The notes beneath the pieces were generated by a model, which made no database searches, was not told where the DNA came from, and saw nothing but the letters and a program-made list of their open reading frames with translations. A DNA stretch of 20,000 bases, from NCBI GenBank assembly GCA_030674155.1, contig CM060334.1, forward strand, positions 38,398,734-38,418,733, read 5' to 3'. Position numbers and translations under genes: made by a program. Source of the stretch: Stramonita haemastoma. Lineage: Eukaryota > Mollusca > Gastropoda > Neogastropoda > Muricidae. Positions 7,731 to 18,415 of the stretch are shown in pieces. Every line of letters begins with the position of its first letter. Within the stretch, counting starts at the first letter, position 1.

Positions 7731-8530
7731 GTAAGTGTTGGTTTAGTTGTGAGTTTTCTTCACCACCGATACGAGGATTTTTACCGACTGCTTGATATTG
7801 TTCTATTTTTCGATGTTACATTCCATGACAAACTTGTGACAGCAGAACTTTTACACTGAAGCTCCGAGATAAAAAAAAAAAAGAGAAAACCTCTCTGGAT
7901 TGTTGAAAAAAAAAATTGGCCAGGATTAGTGTTGCAGAATATTTTTTCAAAAGGAGTTAAAAAAAATTTCTTTTCGTGACTTTTGTCTGTTATATTTTCA
8001 AAGCAGTTTCACGAACAAAATCATAGTGGTAAAAAAACAACAACTTGACAAGAGTGATGACAGATCGAGATCACATTGATTGAAACACTCGGACTTTTTT
8101 TCAGCAAAGATTATCAGAAATACTTACTGTGGTGTAGCATTTCCGAAAAAAGTTACTGAAAAATATATTGCAAATTCAACTGGAATTTGTTTAAATGTCG
8201 ATGTACATACCTGCTATTACAATATAAAATTGCAAACTTAATATTTCTGATATAAACGACCTAAAAAACATTGATAACACATCTATAATTTCAGTGTGAT
8301 TCATAAAAAAAGATCACAAGGTGAAACGTTGTGGGATAAAATACAAGACTAAGTTGCCGTTAAGCTCTTCATTCTCAACAAGCTTTCGAGAGAGAAAAAA
8401 AAATCGAACAATCCCAGCGTGGAAAACAGACAAAAGTGTCTAAATAAAACTGTCCGTACCACATTCTGAGTCTTACAAAAATCCAATAAAGGCTGTGGCA
8501 GTGTTGTGAAGCATTAAAGGAGAGACCCCT
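7731..8530. other. AT-rich non-repetitive stretch with AATAAA motifs
   Basis: Longest array-free segment in the window. AATAAA occurs at 8444-8449 and 8484-8489, the second followed by a GTGGCAGTGTTGTG-like GT-rich element, an arrangement compatible with a poly(A) site on the + strand. No long open frame is present. It could be a 3' end of a noncoding transcript or plain intergenic DNA. Confidence 0.3.
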
Positions 8531-8535
8531 GGATA

Positions 8536-8543
8536 TATATAAA
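8536..8543 (+). promoter_or_regulatory. TATA box of the signal-peptide gene
   Basis: TATATAAA preceded by GGA and followed by GCC. It lies 88 bp before the ATG at 8631, which predicts transcription start near 8564-8572 (28-36 bp downstream of the first T) and a 5' leader of about 60 nt. The leader has no upstream ATG between 8564 and 8631. A strong TATA with a short leader is typical of abundantly, tissue-specifically expressed secreted-protein genes. That link is inference. Confidence 0.5.
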
Positions 8544-8630
8544 GCCTTATCTGTCGGTTGTCGTTTTCGAGTGGAGTGGCGGAATATTGTGTAGCTGTGG
8601 TGAAGAAAGTGTGCACAGACTCATATCAAC

Positions 8631-8673
8631 ATGTTGTTGCTGACGTTTCTCTTCTTCGTATTCGCCGCCGCTG
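8631..8673 (+). CDS. First coding exon (partial) of an unidentified secreted or membrane protein
   Basis: The start ATG at 8631 has A at -3 (CAACATGT) and is the first ATG after the predicted transcription start. It encodes [14 protein letters not shown] plus the first base of codon 15. This is a textbook hydrophobic core with small residues (AAA) at the end, i.e. a secretion signal with likely cleavage at or just after the exon end. The exon is followed immediately by GTATGT, a good 5' splice site, giving a phase-1 intron. Splitting signal peptide from mature protein by a phase-1 intron is a common design for secreted proteins. Reading through the donor gives only the translated (GTT)n, (GGT)n, (GT)n repeats, which supports the splice. 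No second exon could be identified, so the mature protein and its role are unknown. Alternatives are a chance hydrophobic ORF or a type II membrane anchor. Confidence 0.5.
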
Positions 8674-8693
8674 GTATGTCTTTCATGTTTTGT

Positions 8694-8773
8694 TGTTGTG
8701 TTGTTGTTGTTGTTGTTGTTGTGGTGGTGGTGGGGGTGGTGGTGGTGGTGGTGGTGGTGGTGGTGGTGGTGGT

Positions 8774-8845
<72 letters not shown>
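8694..8845. repeat. (GTT)n-(GGT)n-(GT)n compound array at start of putative intron 1
   Basis: GTT at about 8694-8721, GGT at 8722-8776, GT at 8777-8845, beginning about 20 bp after the splice donor at 8674. Each block differs from the next by one base change or loss in the unit. On the coding strand the GGT block is G-rich. Confidence 0.95.
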
Positions 8846-8846
<1 letters not shown>

Positions 8847-8956
8847 TCTTCTCCTCTCTCTGCTTGTATGCATGTCTGTCTGTCGATTGTCTTCTTCCTT
8901 GCTTTTGCCTTTTTTGCTATGTGTCAGTTTCTTCCTGTCTCCCTGTCTTTGTCTGC

Positions 8957-9484
<528 letters not shown>

Positions 9485-9568
<84 letters not shown>

Positions 9569-9585
9569 ACGCGCGCGCACACACG
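9485..9585. repeat. (GT)n passing through (CG)n into (CA)n
   Basis: GT at 9485-9567 with one TT slip near 9535, then a CG core at about 9569-9579, then CACACACG. The right-hand end is roughly self-complementary (GTGTGTGC to GCACACAC), so it can form a hairpin as well as left-handed DNA. Confidence 0.93.
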
Positions 9586-9747
9586 ATTAAGAGCACTTGC
9601 TTCCGTGTCTTATCTTTCTGTCGAGTGTTTTTTGCCAATTTTTTTTGTTTTTCTAAAGTATGTGGCGAGACTTGTACATGTATACCAGTGTATCTGTGTG
9701 TCAGCCATTCTCTCCCCATATCTGTCTGTCCCTGTGTCGCTGTCTCT
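9586..9747. other. Short unassigned stretch
   Basis: Ordinary-complexity spacer between two arrays. No gene signal recognised. Confidence 0.35.
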
Positions 9748-10273
9748 GTCTTCCAGCTCTCTGTCTCTGTCTCTGTCTCTCCTCTCTCTCTCTCTCTCTT
9801 TTTCTCTCTCTCTCTTTCTCTCTCTCTCTGCCCCCCCTCTCTCCCTCTCTCTCTTTTTCTCCCTTTCTCTCTATCCTCTCTCTCTCCCCCCTCTCTCTCC
9901 CTCTCTCTCCCTCTCTCCCTCCTCTCTCTCTCCCTCCCTATCTCTTTCTCTCCCTCTCTCTCTCTTTCTCTCCCTCTCCCTCTCTCTCCCTTCTCTCCCC
10001 CCTCTCCTCCTCCCTCTCTCTTTCTGTCTCTGTCTCTCCCTCTCTCTGTGTGTGTCTCTCTCTCCCTCCCCTCTCTCTCTCCATCTCTCTCTCTCTCCAT
10101 CTCTCTCTCTCCATCTCTCTCTCTCCCTCTCTCTCCCTCTCTCTCTCTGTCTCTCCATCTCTCTCCCTCTCTCTCTCTCCATCTCTCTCTCTCTCCCTTT
10201 CTCTCCCTCCCTCTCTCTCCCCCCCCTCTCTCTCTCTCCCCCCCCCTCTTTCTCTGTCTCTCCCTCCTCTCTC
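9748..10273. repeat. ~525-bp polypyrimidine (CT/CCT/CCAT) array
   Basis: Almost uninterrupted C and T with TCTG, CCCT and CCAT variants. In 10075-10200 the unit CTCTCTCTCCAT recurs several times, giving a loose higher-order structure. Serine/leucine-rich frames and arginine/glutamate-rich minus frames over this region are artefacts. Confidence 0.95.
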
Positions 10274-10640
10274 GTTTGGCCTGTCGCGTGTTTATTGTGC
10301 AGCCTCATTCTCGACTCTCGTCACTGTCTCGTATTTCTGTCTTCATGCCTTCCCATCAGTTTTCTCCCTCATGTCCGTCTTGTTGTCCCTCCCCCATATG
10401 TTTTGTTTCATCATAGATAAAGCTGTCTTTATTTCTGTCCCTTTAATATTAAATAAAAAGCCGCGTCACTGTAGATTTAGTTGTGTCATGTAGAAATTAT
10501 TAAAGCGCGTTGTATAGTTTGGCGAAATCATTTCAGAAAGCTTCAGACTATTTGGTTGCTGTTATGTTTACGATTTTGGAGGGATGTTGATTTATGTTTG
10601 AAACTTTGATATTACTAATTGCTGTTTTGAACAAGAGCAA
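10274..10640. other. Unassigned stretch with an AATAAA
   Basis: Non-repetitive. It contains a possible acceptor TTATTGTGCAG ending at 10302 just after the pyrimidine array and an AATAAA at about 10451-10456. A frame runs open from 10303 to a TAG at about 10491, but it is hydrophobic and compositionally driven (see rejected list). Confidence 0.35.
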
Positions 10641-10688
10641 AACGAGGAGCAGAGCAGAGCAGAGAAGAGAGAGAGAGAGAGAGAGAGT

Positions 10689-10771
<83 letters not shown>

Positions 10772-10780
10772 AGAGAGAGA
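10640..10780. repeat. (GA)n polypurine array
   Basis: AGAGC repeats (10640-10662) pass into GA with AAG and GG breaks to 10780. Confidence 0.95.
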
Positions 10781-11259
10781 TGTGGGTTATTACTGTATGA
10801 TCATCTCATAAGCTGGGGCTTTGGCCAAAATCTGACACAGGATATTCACAGATTGTTTCTTTCCCTTGTCTTCAAATTTTGAACCTTCTCGTTTCTTTCG
10901 TACCTTTATTCCGTCATTTTTTTCCCTTGAAAGTCGTGCTTTAGTAAGTTTTTTCTGTTCTTTTCTGTTTTTTGTCGGTTTGGCTATTTTTTGTCTTCTG
11001 TCTTTCTACATGTCTCTTTGACTGTGATCTATCTATCCTCTCATTTTTTTCTTTCTGTCTGTTTTTGATCCTTCCGTTCTCCTGTTCTTTCTTTCTGTCT
11101 TGCTGCTTGTCTTTCTCTTTTCTGTATGTCTTTTTTCTTTATGTGTTGAATCTGCTTCAGCATTCTTGCAGTAAATATTGCAGCTAGGTCAGAAATTTTT
11201 ATGAAAAGCTATGTGTGCTACTCCCCACCTATGTTCACGAAAGAAAAAAAACAACGTCA

Positions 11260-11260
<1 letters not shown>
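10781..11260. other. Unassigned T-rich stretch
   Basis: Rich in TTTCT, TCTGTCTT and TTTTT motifs, probably degenerate old pyrimidine repeat. Phenylalanine/leucine/serine-rich frames here reflect composition. No RNA gene or repeat family recognised. Confidence 0.4.
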
Positions 11261-11355
<95 letters not shown>

Positions 11356-11470
11356 GTCTGTCTGTCTGTCTATCTGTCTCTGTCTATCTGTCTATCTGTC
11401 TATCTGTCTATCCATCCATCCATCCATCCATCCATCCACCCACCCCACCCACCCACCCACCCAACCCACA

Positions 11471-11562
<92 letters not shown>

Positions 11563-11636
11563 TCCATCCATCCATCCATCCATCCATCCCATCCATCCAT
11601 CCATCCATCATCCATCATCCATCCATCCCATCCAAC
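11261..11636. repeat. Compound tetranucleotide array (TCTA, TCTG, TCCA, CCCA, TCTA, TCCA)
   Basis: TCTA at 11261-11354, TCTG/TCTA mix to 11410, TCCA at 11411-11438, CCCA to about 11468, TCTA at 11470-11561, TCCA to 11636. All transitions are one-base changes in the unit. Because 4 is not a multiple of 3, one peptide period (LSIY) spans 12 bases and all frames stay open. Confidence 0.97.
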
Positions 11637-11858
11637 GTCCAGGATCTGGTTTTACAGAAGTGGTGCTGTCAGTCGTTCGTATATTATTATTGTATATTGT
11701 GCTAAGTTTATTTAGATAAAATCGACTTTTAAACTGAGCGGAAACATAACAGTGTAAACATTAATGTGGGAGTTTAAGCACAATGATAACAGAAAAAGAC
11801 TGTTAGAAAATCACCCCTTTTAGACCCCCTCCTCTGCCCCAGTAAGCAAATAAAAATA
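11637..11858. other. Unassigned stretch
   Basis: Short AT-rich non-repetitive DNA with no recognised feature. Confidence 0.35.

Positions 11859-11905
<47 letters not shown>
11859..11905. repeat. (AAGC)n microsatellite
   Basis: About eleven AAGC units. Confidence 0.95.
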
Positions 11906-11969
11906 AGGGTCAAATAGAAATAAGCGAAGAAAGAAACAAATAAAGGAGTAAACAAACAAGCATAGAAAC

Positions 11970-12044
11970 CATCATCATCATCATCATCATCATCATCTCA
12001 TCATCATCATCATCATCATCATCCTCCTCCTCCTCCATCATCAC

Positions 12045-12093
<49 letters not shown>

Positions 12094-12212
12094 TTCATCA
12101 TCATCAACCACCACCACACCACCACCACCACCACCACCACCACCACCACCACCACATTATCAGCCAGCAGCAGCAGCAACAACAACAGGCAAGCAAAAAC
12201 AGCAGCAACAAC
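11970..12212. repeat. Compound (ATC)n-(TCC)n-(ATC)n-(CCA)n-(CAG/CAA)n array
   Basis: ATC at 11970-12022, TCC at 12023-12034, ATC at 12039-12106, ACC/CCA at 12107-12154, then CAG/CAA mixture at 12164-12212. The architecture resembles 6070-6417, where ATC blocks also end in CAG then CAA. Confidence 0.93.
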
Positions 12213-12735
12213 AGGGACATCGGCACCAAGAACAGACAAAAACACATAAAATCCTCCCAAGATAGAGTGTGTATAGAAGTGAACATGGATGCTAAATGTG
12301 ACACCTTTGCTTCACCGTTTATCAGTCTCCATCGTGTAGTCTGCATGTTATTCTGCTTCGCTATAGTTTGCCGTTTGTTTGCCGGCTTGCATTGGGTCTA
12401 TCTATGTTTGTAAGTTTGTCATGCAGATATTGTTATTATTATATGGGTTTGTGTTTTGGCTATGCCAAGTGTATTTTGCCGAATGTGTTTGGTCAAGTGT
12501 GATGTGTCAGTGGTGGGTGTCGGGTTTGAAATGAAATCACGTTATTAATGATAATGATAATACTACAAACGATTAAATTAATATAAAATTATAATGATGA
12601 TAATAAAATAGTATAATGATAAAATAAAAAGAAGAAAATAGTATAATGATATCAATAATGATATAATATTTTAATAATGTATATAGTAACAATATATAAT
12701 ATTAATAATAAGATGAGATACAACAACAACAACAA
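12213..12735. other. Unassigned stretch
   Basis: 12213-12540 is non-repetitive with no recognised gene. 12540-12735 is AT-rich with scattered ATAATGATAAT motifs, probably a decayed (AAT)/(GAT) array. Confidence 0.4.
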
Positions 12736-12737
12736 AA

Positions 12738-12740
12738 CAC

Positions 12741-12791
<51 letters not shown>

Positions 12792-12792
12792 T
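12738..12792. repeat. (AAT)n microsatellite
   Basis: About 16 AAT units with adjacent AAC units at 12722-12736. Confidence 0.95.
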
Positions 12793-12879
12793 GATAGCAA
12801 CAACCATCGTGAACAAGAACAACAATAATGGTGATGATGTGCTAAAGCTAACACGAATTAGGATTAAAATTGTACTTGG

Positions 12880-12882
12880 CGC

Positions 12883-12933
<51 letters not shown>

Positions 12934-13021
12934 ACACACAACAACACACACACACACACACACACAGCACGCACCATTACGCACGCACTTACGCACTCAC
13001 TTACGCACACACGCGCGCGCT
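12880..13021. repeat. (CA)n array with CG-rich right edge
   Basis: CA at 12880-12966 with slips, then GCACGCAC/TTACGCAC units and a CG core at 13012-13021. Confidence 0.93.
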
Positions 13022-13035
13022 GCGGTTGCATACGC

Positions 13036-13081
13036 ATAAATCTCATTACTGGTTGAACCTCTGAGCTCTAGTTGAGGACCG
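13036..13081 (+). repeat. 45-bp dispersed repeat, copy 2
   Basis: ATAAATCTCATTACTGG, TTGAACCTCTGAGCTCTAG and GAGGACCG align in order with 5444-5489. No known family assigned. Confidence 0.45.
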
Positions 13082-13177
13082 TAAAAAGGAATTTCAAGGA
13101 TGATGAAATGGGCACTCATGTGCTGTTTTATCTATTTATTTATTCATTAAAAAAAAATTCTATTCATTTTTTATTTT

Positions 13178-13395
13178 TACATCATGTGCCCCTTGTGTGC
13201 CCAGTTACAAATGTTGTCATCCGTTCATACCAGCACGCTATGTCCCACTCCTCCAAAAAAGCAGAACAGGATTTAACGTGTGCACAAGGCGTTCAGCGCA
13301 CGTTCACCACTCACGGGGCCTGGGTTTATATCTCATCCGGAGGACTTTTGGCACTGATGTGAGTGATCTCCTGGGGGAAATATCTCCTGAGAGAG
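13178..13395 (-). mobile_element. SINE family C, copy 4 (diverged, inverted)
   Basis: On the minus strand: CAGGAGATCACTCACATCAG, GTCCTCCGGATGAGAT, CAGGCCCCGTGAGTG, GCACACGTTAAATCCTGTT, GAACGGATGACAAC. Same block order as the copies at 2144, 4796 and 6549. Its head side (right) passes straight into a GA array at 13389, so A and B boxes are missing. Confidence 0.75.
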
Positions 13396-13646
13396 AGAGA
13401 GGAGAGAGAGGAGTGAGAGGAGGAGAGGAGAGAGAGGAGAGAGAGAGAGATGAGAGGAGGGAAGAGGAGAGGATGAGAGAGAGAGAGAAGAGAGGAGAGA
13501 GAGAGGAGGAGAGGAGAGGAGAGAGAGTGAGGAGAGGAAGAGAAGAGAGGAGAATGAGAGAGAGAGAGAGAAGAGAGAGGAGAGAGAGGAGGAGAGAGAG
13601 AGAGGAGGAGGAGAGAGAGAGAGAGGAGAGAGAGAGAGGAAGGAAG
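13389..13646. repeat. ~260-bp (GA/GGA)n polypurine array at SINE head side
   Basis: GA with many GG and AAG breaks. It begins at the SINE motif CTCCTGAGAG and may have grown from it. Confidence 0.95.
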
Positions 13647-13779
13647 CGGTTAGGAGGATGGACAAAAAAGGAAAACGAAAAAAAAGAAGAAAAGACAGGA
13701 GGTCCCCAGAAACATTACTGTGACACTTGTGCAGGCATGGTTGATTAAACGTCAGTTATTTCCCCTGCTTATCTGCACC

Positions 13780-13870
13780 TTTGCCTGTCTGTCTGTCTGT
13801 TTGTCCGTCTTTTCTGTCTGTCAGACTGTCGGCCTATCTGTCTATCTCTCTCTCTCCTTCTCTCTTTCTT
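13780..13870. repeat. Degenerate (TCTG)n/(TCTA)n/(CT)n array
   Basis: TCTG units at 13786-13800, then interrupted TCTG/TCTA and CT to about 13870. Confidence 0.8.
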
Positions 13871-13976
13871 TCTGTTTGTGGCCACAAGATGAAGTCTTCT
13901 CTCTTTACTAAGAACAGCGGAGAGGGAGGAAGAGAGGGAGGGATCTTATTTATGGATGGTATTTTATGATTATTAC

Positions 13977-14020
13977 TTATATCGAGGATAACAGAATAAG
14001 AATCATATGCTTTTTTTTGG
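13977..14020 (-). mobile_element. 3'-end fragment of SINE family C
   Basis: TATATCGAGGATAACAGAAT followed by AAGAATCATATGCTTTTTTT is close to the 3' end of the copies at 6549 (TATATCGAGGATAATGGGAT) and 2340-2375 (reverse complement). No body follows, so it is a severely 5'-truncated copy or a shared tail. Confidence 0.55.
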
Positions 14021-14054
14021 CACGATGTGAGAGTTGTATGAATTACTAGAACAG

Positions 14055-14137
14055 AGTGAGAAGAGAGAGAGAGAGTGGGGGAGGGAGGGAGAGAGAAAGA
14101 AGAGAGAGAGAGAGAGAGGAGAGAGAGAGATGAGAGA
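14055..14137. repeat. (GA)n/(GGGA)n polypurine array
   Basis: GA, GTGGGGGAGGGAGGGA, then GA. Mirror-like purine tract. Confidence 0.93.
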
Positions 14138-14199
14138 ACGAACATAAGAGAGACGAAGACAGACAGACAGAGACAGAGAGAATCAGGCGAGGGTTTGTT

Positions 14200-14226
14200 G
14201 GGGGGGGGGGGGGGGGGGGGGGGGGG
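14200..14226. repeat. Poly-G run (27 nt)
   Basis: Uninterrupted G27. Such runs are unstable and often miscounted in sequencing. It can form G-quadruplex. Confidence 0.85.
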
Positions 14227-14296
14227 AAGAGGGAGAAGAAAGGAGTAAATACAAGTAAGGAAAAACTGACAGACAACAATTAAGAGGGGGAAGATT

Positions 14297-14310
14297 GGGG
14301 GGGGGGGGGG
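14297..14310. repeat. Poly-G run (14 nt)
   Basis: G14, 70 bp downstream of the 27-nt run, on the same strand. Confidence 0.85.
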
Positions 14311-14748
14311 ATGGAGAGTCGAAGAAAAGCAGGAAGCAGAGGACAAAGAGATGACGCGTAAAAAGAGAGGAATGATTAAGCAGCAAAAAATGGGATCGAA
14401 GAAAAAAAACTATTGAGAAAAAAAAGCGAACCAAAAAAAACATACTTAACACTTCAAAAAAAAAGAGAAGACAAAGAAAAAAGGTCTATAAAAAAAAAAC
14501 AAAAACCAGAAAATAGCAAGTTTGGAATGAGAAAATTGGCTGAGATAGATCTTACATCTTTTTCTCGTACACAAGATGGAGTTCCGATGTTTACCAAGGG
14601 GGAGAATTTTGCTTATGTGACCGGTTTTCCCCACCATTTAGGTAGCCGCATTCTGATTTCATGGATAGAAAAATGAAATGGAGCAATTCCCAAAATAAAC
14701 GTAAACAACATACAAAAAAACAAAACAAACTCACCAAACCAAGCCAAG
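14311..14748. other. Unassigned A-rich stretch
   Basis: Many A runs up to about 720, with a more complex core at about 14520-14690. The open frame over the core has no recognised domain. Nothing identifies it as a gene. Confidence 0.4.
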
Positions 14749-14935
<187 letters not shown>

Positions 14936-15027
14936 GCACATCCCTCAAACATACACGTAATCTGCATACATAATTTGTAAGATTTAAAAGAGAAAGACAT
15001 CTCTACATCTTACACTATTTTCTTGCA

Positions 15028-15426
<399 letters not shown>

Positions 15427-15504
<78 letters not shown>
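15427..15504. repeat. (CA)n microsatellite
   Basis: About 39 pure CA units. Confidence 0.97.
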
Positions 15505-15505
<1 letters not shown>

Positions 15506-15567
15506 CACCTTAAAAGAAAAATAAAACTCTCAAGAAAAAGAACAGACCCCCCCCAAAAAAAAAAAAT

Positions 15568-15735
15568 CACCAAACAAACAAACAAACAAACAAACAACAA
15601 ACAAACAAACAAAACTAAACGAGAGCGAAAATCTGCAACGCAATTTCACACAAAAAGAGACAGGAGCAAAACTTTGTGCTACTCCAAAGAAACATCTTTT
15701 AAAAACATACAAAAACAAACAAACAAACAAACAAC
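15568..15735. repeat. (CAAA)n arrays, two short blocks
   Basis: CAAA/CAAAC units at about 15571-15613 and again at 15713-15733, with A-rich sequence between. Confidence 0.85.
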
Positions 15736-16200
15736 ACCAAGGCCAAGGCCAGCAAGAGATAACCCTACAACCCCTTCAAGAAATATACATCCTGACATTC
15801 ACACCCGTTCGCACAGAAACGCGTCTCATCGTTTTTAATCCGAAAAGACCGATCCCAGTCCGGTCGTAAATTAACCGCTTTCGCATGCAGTCGCTTCCGC
15901 GTATCCGCCGATATCTGTATCTCACGCGAACATTCCCTGGGGCTTGTCTGTACTGGTTAGAGAACAAATTGACACAGTTCTCGAAAGTGTCGGAGGCTTA
16001 GAGCAGAGGGGGATAAAGTACATGTTATGTGGAAAATGATGACAGCTGCCAGGCTCAAGCCGGGGAATATTTCTATACCGGTAGTAGTGGACAAGAGTGG
16101 AGCTCGCTCGCTTTTCGTGTATTGATAAACTTGGTTGGGTCTATATATATATAAGTTGGGGGTGTTTGTCATTTTGTGTAAACGTACAAGTATGCAGAGA
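15736..16200. other. Non-repetitive stretch with CpG enrichment and a TATA-like motif
   Basis: 15800-15935 is relatively CpG-rich (about 17 CpG by eye). A TATATATATATAA motif lies at about 16143-16154. The two signals could belong to a + strand promoter, but no coding exon with a good start follows before the GT/TCTG arrays. Minus-strand open frames here have no recognised domains. Confidence 0.3.
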
Positions 16201-16310
16201 AGGAAGACTGGCATGTGTGCATGCGCGTGAATGAGCGTGCACAAGCAGTTGCATTATCACAAATACTTATCTCCCGCCCCCACCTCGAATACACAGTTTG
16301 TTTTCCTGCC

Positions 16311-16343
<33 letters not shown>

Positions 16344-16427
16344 ACATATATAATACATACATACATACATAACATACATACATACATACATACATACATA
16401 CATACATACATACATACATACATACGG

Positions 16428-16464
<37 letters not shown>

Positions 16465-16481
16465 GTGTGTTGTGTGTTGTG
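16311..16481. repeat. (TCTG)n-(ATAC)n-(GT)n compound array
   Basis: TCTG at 16311-16342, ATAC at 16352-16425 with one slip at 16371, GT at 16431-16481 followed by GTGTT units. Confidence 0.95.
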
Positions 16482-16940
16482 TGATCTTTATCTAGACTAT
16501 AATTCTGGTAAATGAAGAAATTCGTTACAAATCAGTGTTGCTTTAAGGTGTTGCTGTTGGTTTTTGTTTTTGCTTTTTTCTGAGTTTGTTGTTTTTGTTA
16601 ATGTTTTTCATGTTTTATTTGTTCTGTTTGTTTTTGATTCAGTAAAACACTAAATAGTCGGCAACCCCCATCAGTATATGCCTATGGCACTTTTGTAAAC
16701 CTTTCTGAAATTGCCTTAATTTAGAATACATTACTCTTTAAAGTGACTATATCGTTGCATATGAAATCAATTGTTGCTGACATGGCTTGTTTTAATTTCT
16801 GTGCCTTTGCAATAAACTTAACCTAGAGATTTTATTACATGTTCATTTTTAGACGACAAAATAGAAACAATATCTTGAATTTCGGCTGTTTGTAGACTTA
16901 GCAAATTACGTTTATTACGAATAGTTTCATATGCCTGACA
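16482..16940. other. Unassigned AT-rich stretch, possible 3' UTR
   Basis: Non-repetitive. AATAAA at 16811-16816 (GCAATAAACTT) on the + strand is the only signal. No upstream coding exon was found, so a 3' UTR reading is weak. Confidence 0.25.
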
Positions 16941-16942
16941 TT

Positions 16943-16943
<1 letters not shown>

Positions 16944-17023
<80 letters not shown>
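16944..17023. repeat. (GA)n microsatellite, pure
   Basis: About 40 uninterrupted GA units. Being the purest GA tract in the window, it is probably the most variable in length. Confidence 0.97.
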
Positions 17024-17025
<2 letters not shown>

Positions 17026-17189
17026 CCCCTGAAAAAGAGCCATTGCGAATTCGACGGGTCGGCCAGCATTTACCATTATTACATAACAGGGTCTGACAAC
17101 TCTGCACTCTTGGTTTGACAGACCCGAATGTGCCAGTCTGTTGATTAAATGTGTCATATTGCACGAGGGAAAGACACAGAGGGCACAAC

Positions 17190-17375
17190 AGCCGAATGCA
17201 TTGAGCGTTTAAGTTCCAGTGCTGCTAGTCACGAGGCCGTATGGTCGAATCTTGACAGTATTCAGGAGTAGGGAATTTTCCGATTTTCCAGGTTAGATTG
17301 TGAGCAGACCTGCCAGTGACTTTGTGTGCATATTCATGGAAAAGGTCATCCATGCACTTCAAGATTTCATGTTTT
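17190..17375 (+). mobile_element. Old SINE family B copy
   Basis: A decayed B box GGTCGAATCTT at about 17243-17253, then TTTCCGATTTTCCAGGTTAG, GCAGACCTGCCAGTG, TTTGTGTGCATATTCATGG and a GGTCATCCATGCACTTCAAG block. Their order and spacing follow the element at 1109-1430 (CTTCCAGGTCAACTT, GCAGCCCTGTCAGT, TTCGTGTATATA, AGATCAAATACGCACG). Much more diverged and 3'-truncated. Confidence 0.6.
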
Positions 17376-17667
17376 CTGTAAAAGGTGTGTTAAAGTTATA
17401 GATATGTACTCATTTTCATTCATTCATTTGTTGTAATGATTATCACACGACTGTCTGAATCAACTTTGTTCAATGCGTATTACCCATTTGTTTGTTCATT
17501 CATAGTATTTTTCATTCACTATCAATTTACTTGTTACTATTTCACACTTTTTCATTAACAATTTTTCCCGTCAGTATTAAGTTCTTTATTCGCTTGTTTG
17601 ATGACATTTTTCGGTTCAGCCGATCATTTATTCAGCAATTCTCTCATGCAGTGACAAAGATTATCTC
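17376..17667. other. Unassigned AT-rich stretch
   Basis: CATTCATTCATT-like motifs and ordinary AT-rich DNA. No gene recognised. Confidence 0.35.
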
Positions 17668-17709
17668 CAACAACAACAACAACAACAACAACAGCAGCAA
17701 CAACAACAA
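17668..17709. repeat. (CAA)n microsatellite
   Basis: CAA with two CAG units near 17692-17697. Confidence 0.93.
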
Positions 17710-18081
17710 TGACCAAAAACGACGACTCAAAAGACGACAACGATAACAACAACGGCGACACCAACATTTGGTTAATACATGGCGAGTTACACAGTTAGCT
17801 GAGCCGGTGCTCCGCTGTATAATTCAAAAATGAATGCGACACCGCTTATCGCCAGACTGTAGCCCCATTTGTTTGTCTGCCTGTCATCCTGTCCATTTGT
17901 CTGTCTGGCTGCCTGAACTGGCCGACAGACTGACTGACAGACTGACTGACTAACTAACCGACTGACACTCGCTCTTCTGGTCCGCAAAACGCCGGTGTCA
18001 TAATGTGCTATTATTCAACAGGGAGTGCCCCCCCCACACCAACACAGACCCCCCCCAACACAGACACCACCCCCCCAATAC
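17710..18081. other. Unassigned stretch with degenerate (GACT)n/(TCTG)n
   Basis: 17870-17968 has TCTG- then GACT-type units in decayed form; 18025-18075 has short C runs. No gene recognised. Confidence 0.4.
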
Positions 18082-18176
18082 TGACACAGACAGACAGACA
18101 GACACATACACACACACACCAACACAGAAACACACAGACACAAATAGACACACACACACACACACACACAGACACA

Positions 18177-18207
<31 letters not shown>

Positions 18208-18305
18208 GCACACACACACACCAACACATGCAGACACACAGACACAGACACACACACAGACACACACACACACAGACACACACACACACACACACACACA
18301 TACAC

Positions 18306-18391
<86 letters not shown>

Positions 18392-18415
18392 ACCCAACAC
18401 ACACACATACACCCG
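18082..18415. repeat. Compound (CA)n array with CG core and (CT)n insert
   Basis: GACA units, CA, a pure CG core at 18193-18209, CA with GACA interruptions, pure CA at 18307-18359, CT at 18360-18378, CA to 18415. Confidence 0.95.

Noticed and set aside
8631..8673. Assigning the signal-peptide exon to a named family (for example a venom peptide or a mucus protein)
   Set aside because: Fourteen residues of hydrophobic signal sequence are not diagnostic of any family, and no mature region is available.
10303..10493. Possible second exon of the signal-peptide gene (acceptor TTATTGTGCAG, phase-compatible frame to a TAG)
   Set aside because: The frame is hydrophobic and T/C-driven, the protein would have no recognisable mature domain, and an AATAAA lies inside the coding part. 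Acceptor-like sites are expected by chance next to 500 bp of pyrimidines. RNA-seq joining 8673 to 10303 would revive it.
14413..14676. Open frame in the A-rich stretch with a more complex second half
   Set aside because: The first half is poly-A derived lysine. The second half shows no recognised motif, and there are no supporting start or splice signals.
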